This document shows positions 13,632 to 24,754 of a stretch of 64,000 bases of DNA, one piece after another (within the stretch, counting starts at the first letter, position 1; each line of letters begins with the position of its first letter). The notes under the pieces were generated by a model. The model saw only the letters and a list, made by a program, of their open reading frames with translations, did no database searches and had not been told where the DNA came from. The DNA lies in NCBI GenBank assembly GCA_028622995.1, contig JAJQJQ010000005.1, forward strand, positions 3,472,001 to 3,536,000, in the 5' to 3' direction. The stretch is from Panagrolaimus kolymaensis (lineage: Eukaryota > Nematoda > Chromadorea > Rhabditida > Panagrolaimidae). Position numbers and translations under genes: made by a program.

Positions 13632-14306
13632 ATGGATTGGAAATTGCATCAGGATTGTGAAATGATTGAATCATCTTCCCCATATGGATCGGATTCTATT
13701 GAGAAGTATGTTTACTTAAAGGTAGCTCTTTTCATGGAAAATGAAAGGAATGAAAAAAAAAATGCTTGCGCAGAATGTGTATGAATGAAAAGCATTAGAA
13801 AGGTCGATGATTTGCCACCATTTTATTGTGCTTTATTATTAACTTCCCCATAATTTAATCCATTTTGTCTTTAAGAGTTTTTAAGCTCGACTTTCAAATA
13901 CTTATGGTTCCAATATGTTAATTGGTATTTAATAATTTTAAAACTTGTTACTATAAAAATTTATGATAGCTTGCATTGGGATTTTGCGCCAGTTTATGGA
14001 CCCTTAAAAATGATTGTTGAAGCTTATGTCAATATGCGAGTCGAATATGACCATAAATATGCAACTGTAAATTTACAACTTAATGAATACAATTGTGATG
14101 TTCACATTTGTCGAATGGCAGAAGAAATATGTTTTAACGGTGAAAATAGGTTTTTTGTGCCATCCCATGCATTTAAAGAAAGAGCTTTTGTTCAAATAAA
14201 TCTCCCTTTTTATGGTATCTTAAATGTTTGGCGACAAATCGGCCAACATGCAAATGATTTTGTAGATCCAATAGAGCATTTAGGATATATTTTTAATAAC
14301 AATTAA
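13632..14306 (+). CDS. Divergent galectin-like protein
   Basis: Two-exon model: join(13632..13705, 13970..14306), 136 residues. The donor is GAA|gtatgt and the acceptor gatag, and the phase is conserved. The ATG at 13632 lies only 65 bp inside the left terminal repeat. The body looks like one beta-sandwich lectin domain: a run of alternating hydrophobic strands (ATVNLQLNEYNCDVHICRMA) is followed by FVPSHAF and KERAFVQINLPFYGILNVW, and then IGQHANDF, which resembles the galectin strand that ends in NGQHxxxF. The classical H-x-N-x-R and W-G-x-E-x-R sugar contacts are not intact, so sugar binding is doubtful. There is no signal peptide, as usual for galectins. Galectin assignment is by pattern only; another jelly-roll lectin remains possible. 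Confidence 0.5.
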
Positions 14307-14312
14307 CAAAAT

Positions 14313-14878
14313 AAAAACAGCGATGATAATTTGATTGCTGGAAGTTAAAGATGAACAAGATAAAGAACCAATGACATTCAACGAACAAAGTAAAAAAAAA
14401 ATCAATAGATTAATGATGAAACAATTGATATTATTATGAACAGAGATGTTATCGATGGCCATGATGATAGACTTTTAGTAAGTGCAATTTGTTTGGGATT
14501 TCATTTTTCACAATTGAGGTCCATCGAATGGTGGTGCTAAATATTTAGAACAAGGTCCGGTTGAATATGGAGCTCAACGATTACTAACTAATACAGTTTT
14601 TAATAATAAAAAATTCAAAATCGAAGATTTAGAAATTGTCACATGGAGAGGAAATATTTATGATTCTTATATTTCTACGGCTATAATTCGTCCTGACAAT
14701 ACCAAAGAAAGTTTCGTTATTGAAGATTTTAATATAAACCTCGATACTGCCGATGCTGTAACGACATATCCATTTATCAAAAGACATTATTTCAAGTGTT
14801 TACCGGAATTAATTTTTTTATTTCCCGGTAAATATGATGGATTAGGGTTGACCGTTTTTAGCTTTAGGTTATTATGAG
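14313..14878 (+). pseudogene. Degenerate coding remnant, unidentified
   Basis: Coding-like sequence continues in broken frames. One stretch begins EVKDEQDKEPMTFNEQ and is interrupted near 14427. A second segment contains NRDVIDGHDDRLL. After a frame change near 14522, a long open stretch contains GGAKYLEQGPVEYGAQ and then STAIIRPDNTKESFVIEDF, ending at a TGA at 14876-14878. No splice combination I tried gives a continuous frame through all parts. The EYGAQ motif faintly recalls the E-x-GA element of FAD amine oxidases, which is too weak for a name. It most likely represents a decayed gene carried inside the element. Confidence 0.35.
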
Positions 14879-14980
14879 AGCTAAGAAGGTATTCTCATCT
14901 ATGAAATTTTTTTAAATAAAGCCTTTTTGGTAAATAAGCCCGACCATTCTTTCATTTTGCTTTCACAATAATAGTCTGTC

Positions 14981-17450
14981 ATGTCGCTTTCTAAGGCTGA
15001 AATAAAAATTTCTCTTGAAATTCTCGAAAAATTACCTCCCTTATACAGAGATGCTGTCATTAATTTGCTTGAAGAGTTAAATAATGGCAACGCGAATCAA
15101 ACAAAATTGTTTCGAAATTTCAGTAAAAAGTTCACCATGGTTTTGGATTTATGGAAGATTTGGTATTGGGAGTAAGTTTTTATTTAATATACATATTAGA
15201 ACCCACACGTAACATGTCATTATATGTAGGTTGTTACATGTTGAAAAGAGCAGGAAATTACTTTGTGTTAACTTTTTGTTGAATCAAACTTATATCAATC
15301 GTTTAATAAAAGAATAATAGCTCTAATTTTTGTTAATTTTAGATTCGATAATTACAAAATTCGTGACAAATTAAAGAAACAAGTTTTTCACCATTTCTAT
15401 CATGATGATTTTGATAGTTTCGCCTCTACCGACAATTTCATAGTAAGCTTTATTAATTTTTATTTTGAAGTACAAAAACCTATTAAAATAAAATACAATA
15501 TTTTAGTTGAAAGTTGGAAGCAAATATTTATATCGTTCATTTAATATTATAAACAGCCCACTTCTTAATCCTATTGAAACAAAAAATTCTATTAATGCAT
15601 TAAAGAATTTTTTGCAATATCCTAATTCAAATTTGGAAGAGGCTTTTAAATTGTATAAGCAAGAATCAAGTGAGGCTTTTAAATTTTCTAATCACGCATA
15701 TCAAAACTTATTTAAGGTGAACCATTAACCAAAGAATTGTGCGCAAAGTACGAGAAAGCATTGGCGCTTTAGAAAAAAATTGCAGCTGCTAACGGAGATG
15801 ATAAAAATTGGCTTGAATGTTTAAAAGAAGCAAACGATGATGAGTTCATCATTCAAAACGTTGAAATTCGAATTGGAAAACAACCATGGAATCAAACGCT
15901 TTGGAAGCTATACATTCAATATTTGAGTTCAAAAAATAATAAAGTAAGGAGAATAAGCTAAAATGGAAAACTTTCCAAATTTGAAATTTTAGAAAGTTCT
16001 CGTAGTTTACCGTCGATATTGTCGCTTTTTTATGGAAGATGAAAACGCGCATCAAAGATATTACAATGAAATATTAAAATTTAACAGGCTTGGTGTTAAT
16101 GTTTCAAAATCTTTTATTGAAATTGTGAAACTTATGTTGGATTTTTCATCATCGAACAAAAACGCTGCTTTAAATCTTCTTTTGGAAGCCATTAAAATAA
16201 CAAATTTTAAATCAAAAGCCTTATTAAAATTTGCAACAAAATTTACAAAAAAGTTTGGATTCATCAAAGAAATTACAGCTGTTGTAAATGAAAACATAGA
16301 TAGATTATTAAATTTAAAATGGACGAGAAACTTTTACACAAAATATGATAACTGCTTAGATTTTTACCCGGAAAGTTATGATTGCTGCTTAAAATATTTT
16401 GAACAAAACAACAAAGAAGCGGAAAACAACTTTTATGGATCACAAAAATTTCAAACACTTGATTTACCTTTGACAATTATAAATTATTTCATAAGCCAAG
16501 CTAACTTTGCTGCTTACTGTAAACTCCAACAATCCTGCAAACATATTTTTATAAAGGAAAATATCTTCATGGTTTGGGATTTACGGATATTATATTCATT
16601 TGATAAAGAAAAGCTACAACATAGAGAATTCCTAAATCAATCAATGTACACTCATGCTCAGGATTTGAAATTAAATAAAATGAATAAAATATGGCTTGGA
16701 AATAGCTTAAGCATTTATACAAAATCAAATAATTGTTTCTCAACAATTATTCCAAAGCTTTATTGTCCAAATCTTCAATATTTATGTTTAAAAAATCAAA
16801 TGTTCAAACTTCTTGAGCTTGATGTTGTTGTTGGATCAGGAAAAGTTAAAAAAGCAGATTTCAATGAAGTTGAAATTGAAAATTCTGATGGTTATTTAGT
16901 AAATTTTGAAGAAATAATGGAAAGATTTCCCAATGCTGAAGATTTTGTGTAAGCTTTTTTTTAAACTAAACTTAGAATAAATCCAACCAAATAAAAGGTG
17001 CACACTTTCAAAGTAAAAGTTATAATAAATTGTTTTTGTAGATGGTTTTCATCTCAATGCATAATCACCGCTGAAACCATCCTAAATTTAGTATCAATGC
17101 CGCGAAAAACCAAACTCAAAATTTTTTATTTGGATGCACAAAATATTATTTGGGATTCTGTTAATTTGTGCAAATTTATCAAGGTAAATTTACAAAAGTT
17201 TTAAAAAGCTTTTAGCTTAAAGCTTGGTATTTCTGGAAATCGGCCGTTATAATATTTTTTTGTTTAATTATCAAAGGATTTTTAGAAAAATGCTGCAAAG
17301 AATGCACTTTGGGATTTTTCGTTTGAATATACAAATAGCGATGAACGCAATCAAATACGTCTGTTAGAAGCAGCCATAAAGCAAATGTTTCCCTTTACTT
17401 TAGTTGGATTTGGAACTCCTGTAATTAACATTATGTCAATCGAAGGATAA
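14981..17450 (+). CDS. Helical (HAT-like) repeat / F-box-like fusion protein
   Basis: Seven-exon model: join(14981..15171, 15343..15442, 15507..15716, 15773..15943, 15993..16948, 17042..17183, 17286..17450), 644 residues. All junctions keep phase. Residues 1 to about 350 are helical, with aromatic-rich patterns (LWKIWYWE, LWKLYIQYL, VVYRRYCRFFM) that resemble half-a-TPR (HAT) repeats of RNA-processing factors. Near residue 380 an F-box-like motif begins (LDLPLTIINYFISQANFAAY) and is followed by leucine-rich sequence, as in nematode F-box families. Both parts share the single exon 15993-16948, so the fusion is not a splicing guess. Exon 3 to 4 is the weak junction: the proposed 56-nt intron (15717-15772) itself looks coding, and without splicing it carries a frameshift and a TAG. 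An SCF-adaptor role for the F-box half is family knowledge; the role of the fusion is unknown. Confidence 0.6.
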
Positions 17451-17554
17451 TAATATATTGGTATCTTTTATGGCTTTTTGTGTGTGCTGCTTGTTTTCAC
17501 TCTTAATGATGAACTCGATAACCTTGTATTTTTTCCTTTGTAAAAACAATTTAT

Positions 17555-19845
17555 TTATTGATATGAAAAACAGCATAATATTGCTATAAAATACAAAATA
17601 ATAATATTAAATAAACAGAAGATTGAAGGCGTTGAAGAAAGGGCAAGTTGCTCTTCTTCCTCATAAAATTGCACAAGCTGACTGCATTCATCAGGAAGTA
17701 CAGGCCATTTAACCTTTAACATTCCTATTATTGATTTTCGACTTGATTGAAATAATCTTACAAGAATCTAAAATTGATTGGCATTGAAGTAAGCAAATTA
17801 TTAGGATTAGGAAAGCTTTAAAATTACTAGAGAAATGAGAGGGACTTACTCGTCGAGTAACATGCCCACAAAATTTTGTGTATTCTTCAATTGAGCAAGT
17901 TGAAAGGGTATTCATATCTCGACAAATTGTATCCACAACTAATAGGGAATGATTATGGGTTAAAGTTTCCATCGATTGTCGAAGATTATGGCTTTCGATA
18001 TAACATCCCAATGTCAAAGTATCGATATTAGTTTTCCAACAATCAAATTCACCAACTAATTCTAAAAATAAATTTTGGATACATTAAGCAGAAACAAAAT
18101 TAATTAAAGCAAGTAGCAATCGTTGTTTTCGGCTGCTTTTTATGTACCAATATTTTTTGTGGCATAAGAAAATCGTAAAGCCAACCTTCAAATTTCCGAC
18201 AAAGTTGATTCCATGGTTCTAAACCCAATCTAAGAATTCTTTGTTCCAGTGAAGGAGAACATCGACTAAGGCACATATCTAATAATTCGTTATTTCTAAA
18301 ATCATATCCAACTTAACTTTATAATAGGTAAATTTGGGCTTTTTAAAAACTAACTCGCATATTCTTTTTGCTTTTTCTGTGGCTGCTTCAATGCTTCCAT
18401 TGGTTCGTAAAAGGGATAATAATGGAAATGCAAAATCCATTGACCATTCATTATCCATCTAAAAATTAATTTTTTTTTTGTAAACACATGGAGAAGGATC
18501 GTTAGCAAAAAGATTTTTGATAATTCCAAAAGCGTATTAAGTGTATTTATAAAAAAGATAACATTTTTTATTTTGTGTTAGCCGCAAATATTGCTTTCTT
18601 ATCTTCTTCCTAAAGAATCCGCTGCAATCTCTTTAAGCATATTTTTTGTAATCCTTCCTTCTCTTTACATTATTATTTTTTCATCTTTAAAATCCATGCA
18701 TACCTTTCAAAGAAGCTTTTCTTCTAAACAAATGTTTTTAGAAAAAAATTTCAACTCAAATTTTAATCTTTTCATGCGTATTTCCTTTTCTTCCTCTTAT
18801 TTTTATAACCTCCTTTTGCGCTAGAAAACAATTATTGAGAAGAAGGAAGGAGAATAAAAAGAAAGAAAAAAAGCATCCATTACGATTTTTTACTTTACCA
18901 AAAAAAAACATCAAAAAATCCCATAAAAAAAATTTCAACAAGCTTTTTTGTTGAGCGGGAAAAAAAATTTTTTTTTACTCAAAATGTTTTTTACGCTTTA
19001 GCTTAGGAAGAAGTAAAGGTATGGGAACAAACCTAATCCAAAAGTTTTAAGTTTGGAAGACGTTCGAAAAAATTAAAAGTGCAAAACCAAAATAGTGACA
19101 ACGGCATTGATTAAATTTTATTAAAGTATCAGTCTTGTCATAAAACTTTTTGTTGTTGTAAATGATGGATTTACATTTGAGGTAAAGATTTAAAAGAAAA
19201 TACAGAAAAGGGTATTTGAAGCAATTAAAGGCGGATATTAGCTTATTAAAAAAATTTGACACCAATTATGGAAACAAAAAATAATTACCACATTTTTTTA
19301 AAGAAGGTATTCCACTGGGATTTTTTTTTACAGACTGTTAGTTACTTTAATAAAGCAAAGAAGGAATTGAAAGTTTTAATAACGTTTTTTTACTAAAAAA
19401 TAAAATCATAAACAAAGAAGGCGAAAATTCTAATGGAAAAAAGAATGCGATAATTTTTTTGGTTTCAAAGAAAGCAATTTTCAATTCGGCCAAAATTTTA
19501 AATAAAATATTTATTTGATGATCTAATTTAATTTTCACCACCCTATTTTTTTTTCTTCACATGTATCATAAATTCACTCACCTTAACCATATGATCATCT
19601 TTACATTTGAGTAAACAAGATGATACTGAACCTTGATTGGTTGCAGTATTTCCTTCTCCATCATTTTCACTTTTAGAAGAAGCTTGATTTCTTCCATCAT
19701 CCAATAATTCTTCTTCGGCTGATGATTTATTTGGAATATTATTATTATTATTTGATGTTGCAAAAATACCAGTAAAAATAATTATAAAATAAATAATAAA
19801 TATTTCGAAATTATATAATTTTGTAATTTTATTATTATTACCCAT
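17555..19845 (-). CDS. Secreted, probably GPI-anchored cysteine-rich nematode protein
   Basis: Five-exon model: complement(join(17555..17767, 17850..18061, 18186..18295, 18355..18458, 19582..19845)), 300 residues, all phases consistent. Residues 1-30 contain a charged N-terminus and a strong hydrophobic core (FIIYFIIIFTGIF), consistent with a signal peptide or anchor. A low-complexity Asn/Ser/Glu region follows. The core is helical with regularly spaced cysteines (SCLLKC, MCLSRC, LCRKF, DCWK, TLGC, TICRD, STCSI, FCG). The last 22 residues are hydrophobic, as in GPI-signal tails. The CxxxC-helix layout resembles the chondroitin-proteoglycan-4 (CPG4) type domain of nematodes, a tentative assignment. 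The 1.1-kb first intron contains no other gene I can support. The 3' end lies about 100 bp from the converging gene that ends at 17450. Confidence 0.6.
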
Positions 19846-20832
19846 TATTACTGTAACGTCTTCTGGGTCCTTAAAGAGGTTGTTGAGCAACAAAAAAAAC
19901 GAAGAAAGGTTGTAAAAAGATTATTATTATTTTCTTTCCAACTTTTTTTTAACAACCAACAAAAAAAAATCTTTTGAATTTATTTATAAAAAAAAAAGTG
20001 TTATAGTTTTTCTGTTATATTTTTCGTCGTCGTTGTTGTTGTAGTGTTGTTGTTAAAAATCGCTGCTACTCTAACTACCGCCACCACCACCACTGCCTTA
20101 GGGAATGAATGAAAAAAAAAGTGCAACAAGAAGAACATAGCTTCAAAAGAATAGGAAAGGCCGGCAAAAAGTGTTGATGCCTGTCAAGAGTAGTTTACCT
20201 TTTTTTTCTTTTCTCCATAAAAAAAATATTTCAAGCTTCATTCTGAAGAAAGAAAGGGAGGAAAAAAAAATAGGCGGAGAAATAAATTCAGTCAGTTCAA
20301 TTCAATTTTTGAATGAAACTGAAACATCGTCTTCTTCTTATTTTTCTTCGTTGCTGAGCTTGATGCTTTCAACCAATATCACTTGCTTGCTTACTTACTT
20401 ATTTTTTTTTACTTACTCTTCTTTCTTAACTTTTTTATTCGAAAAATGTCAAAGTATAAATAAAAAAAAAGTTACTTGAGAACTTACATCCGGTAGAAGA
20501 AGAAATATAAAAAAAAAATGCAAAGGAATAAAAGTTAAAGTTCTCCAGGGAAGAAAAGTGTTGAGAAGCAAGCAACTTTGACAAGTTTGGACTTCTTGTC
20601 GTCGTCGTTGTTTTGCCTTTGCTTGCTTGGTTCTCTTCTTCGTCTTCTTCATTTTTTTGGAACGTCATTTACTTACCCTAAGGCTTTCTGCTATTTAGTG
20701 ATTCCTGCTGTGACTTTTTTGTGAAAATTTTTTTTTTATATAAAACTAAAAACATACGAGCAATCTACATAGTCAAATTAAACTAAAGTAAAAAACAAAA
20801 ATACATAATAACAACAAAAAATAAAATAACAA
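19846..20832. other. Spacer between two minus-strand cargo genes
   Basis: AT-rich DNA with GTT/GTC-rich trinucleotide stretches near 20025-20095. It is the 5' flank of the gene ending at 19845 and the 3' flank of the TRMT10C-like gene. I see no gene in it. Confidence 0.5.
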
Positions 20833-22070
20833 CTAATTGTTTGCTTGTTGAAGTTTCATACGATTTCTTTCTTCCCGAGTGTATTTATGAATACGATGAG
20901 GATGTTTTTCTTTTAACTTTTCTCTAAGAATTTCTTCATTTGAATATTCATTCATTTCTTTTAGAGTTCTCGATGATGGTTGTTGAATTCGATTCTTGTT
21001 TTCATATTGGTGTTTTGATGATGGTGGTGATGGATTCATTTTGCGAAAATGAAGTTGCTTGACTGCTTCTTTCATGGCCTAAAATTGCAAAAGGTTAAAT
21101 ACATATTTACAAAAAAATAAAGTAACGGTTATTTTATGGAACTCAATAACAAAAACATAAAAGATAGCTTTCTAAAATACCTTATTTCTTTCATTTCGTG
21201 CTCTCAAAATTCCAATTTCTTCTGTACTCAGCTGACGCTTTTCAAAATGGTGATTAGGAACTTTTCGTAACAAAGCTTCTTTCCAACTAGCTTCACCAGT
21301 GTAAACCATTTTGAGAATAGCAGCTTTGATAGATAAAGTTAAATCTTTTGGTCCTTGTTCCCATTTAACATGTTTTTCAATTGGAAATCGATAAGCCAAG
21401 AATCCATCATTTGAAGCAGCAATTGAAGGCGTTTGCCATATTCCTGAGCCTTCAGCAGTTGTATGAAGAACAAAAGCTTTGAATTCAGAGATATCATCAT
21501 CAAGAAATCTTGTTGCGGATCTTGAAATTACAGCCACTTCATCTAGAAAATGAATGAAATAAATAAAGGAGTGTTGAAGAAGAAGAAACTTACGAGGTTG
21601 AATACCCGCATCAAGCACAGATTTGACTCCTCTTGAAGTGATCCTAGGAGTAAATTCATGGTTTATACATTCTTCAGAATCATCAACTGGAAGAAGATCT
21701 TGAATATCATTAAATTCATCAATACCCAATTTAGGAAAATTTTGATCCAATGTTGCAACAGAGGGTGAAATTCCAAAAGCAAATGACCATTTCCTAAAAA
21801 GTTAATTAATCACGCCAGCATAAAAACGAATAAAAGTTCCTTACGATCGAACTAATCTTGCGACAAAATCATTCATTAATAAATTACAAATTGAAAGTTT
21901 AGATGGATGAGGATGAAACCAATTATTATCATACAACGATTTAACTTGTCTGAAAAGATTGGAACAATAACAGGAAGAAAAAAGAAATAAAAAAATTACC
22001 CAACAAATTTAGCAATATTCTTTTCACCATTCTTTGCTAAATATCGACAATCGAGAATTATTTGTGGCAT
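20833..22070 (-). CDS. TRMT10C: TRMT10C/MRPP1-like SPOUT methyltransferase-fold protein
   Basis: Five-exon model: complement(join(20833..21078, 21181..21542, 21594..21793, 21845..21949, 22000..22070)), 327 residues, phases all fit. In animals TRMT10C (MRPP1) is the tRNA m1R9 methyltransferase-fold subunit of mitochondrial RNase P. Matches by pattern: the opening strand IILDCRYL; a central segment with HEVAVIS; then FPIEKHVKWEQGPKDLTL followed by WKEALLRKVP, which corresponds to the conserved K-W-E-x-G-x-K-x-LTL and W-x-EAL-x-x-VP blocks of the family. The catalytic Asp expected just after the VIG strand is not seen; the aligned region reads ISRSATRF. The protein begins at the SPOUT domain, so the usual long N-terminal part and mitochondrial targeting sequence are missing. 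Upstream in-frame sequence hits a stop within about 50-60 nt. It may therefore be a truncated cargo copy or a divergent accessory subunit. Confidence 0.6.
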
Positions 22071-22210
22071 TTTTTCATCAACCCTTTCCTGGGCAAGTAA
22101 ACGTGAACCATGCAAAATATTTATTTAACTAAAAAAATGGAGGAAGAAAAAAAGCAAGCAAGCAACAACAATCAAAAAAAAATTTGAAAAAAGTTGCAAC
22201 AAAAAAATTG

Positions 22211-22573
22211 ATGGATCATCATAAACTTATGCGGCCAATTTTTTGTGATAATCCTAAAAATTATAAAATTAAAATTGGCCAACTTTTCGACCTCCAAGAT
22301 GAAAACTTTTTAGAATCATCGGTTTTAAAAACGGATGAATCATCAACGGCGATTCGAATATTTGATATTAATAAAAAAGTTAAAATTGAAACTTTTTATA
22401 AACCATTTAAATGTGAATTTATTTCAAGCCTTGTTTCAGATGATTTGATTACGGATTGGTATTTTCAAAGATGCTTGAAAGTATCCACTCATGAAAATTT
22501 TACTTCCATTTACCATTTTTTTCCTCCCTGCATATTTTACGATGTTTTCTCGTCAAGAATCAGCATTAACTGA
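22211..22573 (+). CDS. Small hypothetical protein, divergent from the TRMT10C-like gene
   Basis: A single open frame of 120 residues starting at an ATG at 22211, with coding-like composition. It is mostly hydrophilic with helical segments and ends in an aromatic-rich stretch. Its start lies 140 bp from the start of the TRMT10C-like gene on the opposite strand, so the two would share a promoter region. No family is recognised. An intron near the 3' end cannot be excluded, because the last 25 residues (YHFFPPCIFYDVF) look less like the rest. Confidence 0.4.
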   Translation: MDHHKLMRPIFCDNPKNYKIKIGQLFDLQDENFLESSVLKTDESSTAIRIFDINKKVKIETFYKPFKCEFISSLVSDDLITDWYFQRCLKVSTHENFTSIYHFFPPCIFYDVFSSRISIN

Positions 22574-22793
22574 AACTATGATATCAGAAGAAAAAAGCTG
22601 GTATGCAATGCTGCATTAAAGAGAAAACTAAAAACACTTCCAAAAATTTTACAGTTAATTAGTTTATTCTTTGTAACAATAGAAACCTGATAAAACAAAT
22701 ACATATAAAGATATACTAATAATTAACAATGAAAAAAAATAAACAGGAATGTTAGTGGTTTTGAGCTCGAAGAATTGGTTGAAAATTTTGTAA

Positions 22794-24010
22794 TTATCGA
22801 GGTTGTTCATGTTGGTTGAATCTTTTCTTCGCATATTTCATACTGAAAAATAAACTTGCATAAAGTAAGGCAAAACTATTAAGAATTACCTTTTATTCAA
22901 CATGTATTGTGCAGCTTGAATTTGCGGTTGAGTTCCAATAATAGTGATTACCCGATCTTGATTTCTAACAGAAGGAGAAATTACAATTCCGGCCCCAGAT
23001 TGTTGACGAACGCGATTGATACTTTCACCACCTTTACCAATGATCATTCCACCAAGTTTGTCAGGAAATGTAATCTAAAAATAATAATAGTTAGAAAATG
23101 TTTGGAACCAAATGATACAAGTATATTTTTTCAAACAAAAAAAAAATCAAAAATATAAAGAAAAAGAAACCTACCGTTTTAGTTTTAATATAGTCACCAT
23201 CTTTTCCAACACCAGCATCTTCTTTTTCCACAGCTTCATCAGCACCTTTTTCAGGAGCAAAAATTGGGACATTGAAATGTTGACAAATATCATCATTGTT
23301 AATTGATGGATATTCACGAACAGGAGAACTTTCAGGCGATACAAGAGGCGAAGATGGAACAAACGCACGAAGAGACGAACGAAAACCAGTTGTGTTAGAA
23401 AGAACATGAATAACAGCTGAAGTAGAAGCTGAAAGAGATTTTGGACCATGGAATACATTATTACCAGAAAGTTTTTCTTGTTGGAGCTTCATTTCTTCGG
23501 CTAAACGTTGCTTTTCTTCATTAGCTCGACGAGCTGCTTCTTCTTTTTCTAGTTTAACACGAGAACGTTCTTCTCTAGCTTTTCTGCCCGCTTCTTTTTG
23601 AAGTTCTTTTTGTTCACGACGAGCTTGAGTTGCTGCTTCTCTTTCTTCTTTTTTTCGTCTAAAAATTGTCTTTATATCCCAGTGCTTTTGTCTTTCAAAA
23701 CCTTACCTCTTTTCTTCTTCTTTAAGTTGTTTTTCAAGTTCAAGCTCTAAATAAAAATATTAAAATCAATAATAAAAACGGATTACATACTTTCTGGTGT
23801 TGGTGTGATTTTAGCTTTTTTTCTTGGAGTTCTTGCAATTGTCCTTTTTTCTTCATGTTGCTTTTGTACTTCTAAGTGTTGCTGATCTTTTTCTTCAGGA
23901 TTACCATCAAGTCGTCGCTTATAACCTCGTGTAAAATATGGTGGAGGTGGAGGATCTTCATCATCAGTAACGATACAACGATTTCCATTTGAGTCGATAA
24001 TTTCAACCAT
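22794..24010 (-). CDS. KH-domain RNA-binding protein, hnRNP K-like
   Basis: Five-exon model: complement(join(22794..22842, 22890..23074, 23175..23658, 23707..23746, 23791..24010)), 325 residues, phases all fit. The N-terminus is acidic with a proline run (residues 18-24) and basic patches that may act as nuclear localisation signals. A charged coiled coil rich in E, K, R and A spans roughly residues 75-145. A Ser-rich linker follows. One type-I KH domain occupies about residues 249-310, with the GXXG loop as GKGG at 261-264 and the sequence IIGKGGESINRVRQQSGAG, closest in pattern to the third KH domain of hnRNP K (IIGKGGxxIxxIRxxSGA). The protein should bind single-stranded C-rich RNA or DNA. 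Unlike hnRNP K it has one KH domain instead of three, so the name is only a family label. The start ATG follows directly on AT-rich promoter-like DNA. Confidence 0.7.
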
Positions 24011-24722
24011 TTTAGAGCTAAAAAAATGTTAAGTGAATAAGTCGGTATAAAAAAATGACGGAGAAGCTAGCAATTAAAAATGTCAAACAAGCGTCAAAGT
24101 TTGAAGAAAAAAATTGCAGCAAAAAAGGTCAAAACCGAAAAATGTTTTTTTCGCGCCAAAAGTATGGGAATTTAGCGGAGCGACTGTTTGATCCTTCCAA
24201 GATGATAAAATTATTGTGAAAGGGACAAATTTTAGGTGAAAAATAAGAATAAATGCATGCATGTAAAATTCGATACGAAACGTATCATTTATGATTAATT
24301 TTAACCATGCTCCATATACCTAACACCAAAAAATCAAGAAACAAAAAAGATGAAATAAAAAATGCTTCTTTTATTTTCTTCTAAAACTTTCAATTTCTTC
24401 CACAAATTTCTTCTTCTAATATTGAGTAATAAAAATTGATAATAAAGTAAAAATAAATTATTACCACCTTCTTTTTCCACTTTATAAGCTACCTAGCTAT
24501 TTCAGCCAAATTAAAGTTTGCCTTTGTTTTTTGTCAAAGCTAAATTTATGTTAGAATATTTATATTTTTTTTTGTAATTCAAGCCAAAAAGGTGCGCGTA
24601 AAGGTTTTTCTTTGTCTCTCTGGCAGCAAAAAGCGAATCTTTAAGCGTTCCTTTTTTGGTTTTCACTTAAGCCCAAGCAACCGGATAAATTTTTTGGTTA
24701 ATCTTCGGTTCATTTTGCGTCA
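24011..24722. other. 5' flank of KH gene and left shoulder of the hairpin array
   Basis: 24011-24550 is AT-rich with no gene seen. From about 24586 base composition rises in GC and the sequence contains several short self-complementary segments before the first copy of the flanking direct repeat at 24723. Confidence 0.4.
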
Positions 24723-24751
24723 GCCTTCTTCATTTATCTCTTCGGAGATTC
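24723..24751. repeat. Direct repeat flanking the array, left copy, with UUCG-type hairpin
   Basis: GCCTTCTTCATTTATCTCTT and its continuation match 26041-26069 with one difference. The repeat contains ATCTC-TTCG-GAGAT (24736-24749), a perfect 5-bp stem with a C(UUCG)G loop, which is exceptionally stable if transcribed on the plus strand. Confidence 0.75.
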
Positions 24752-24754
24752 CTT

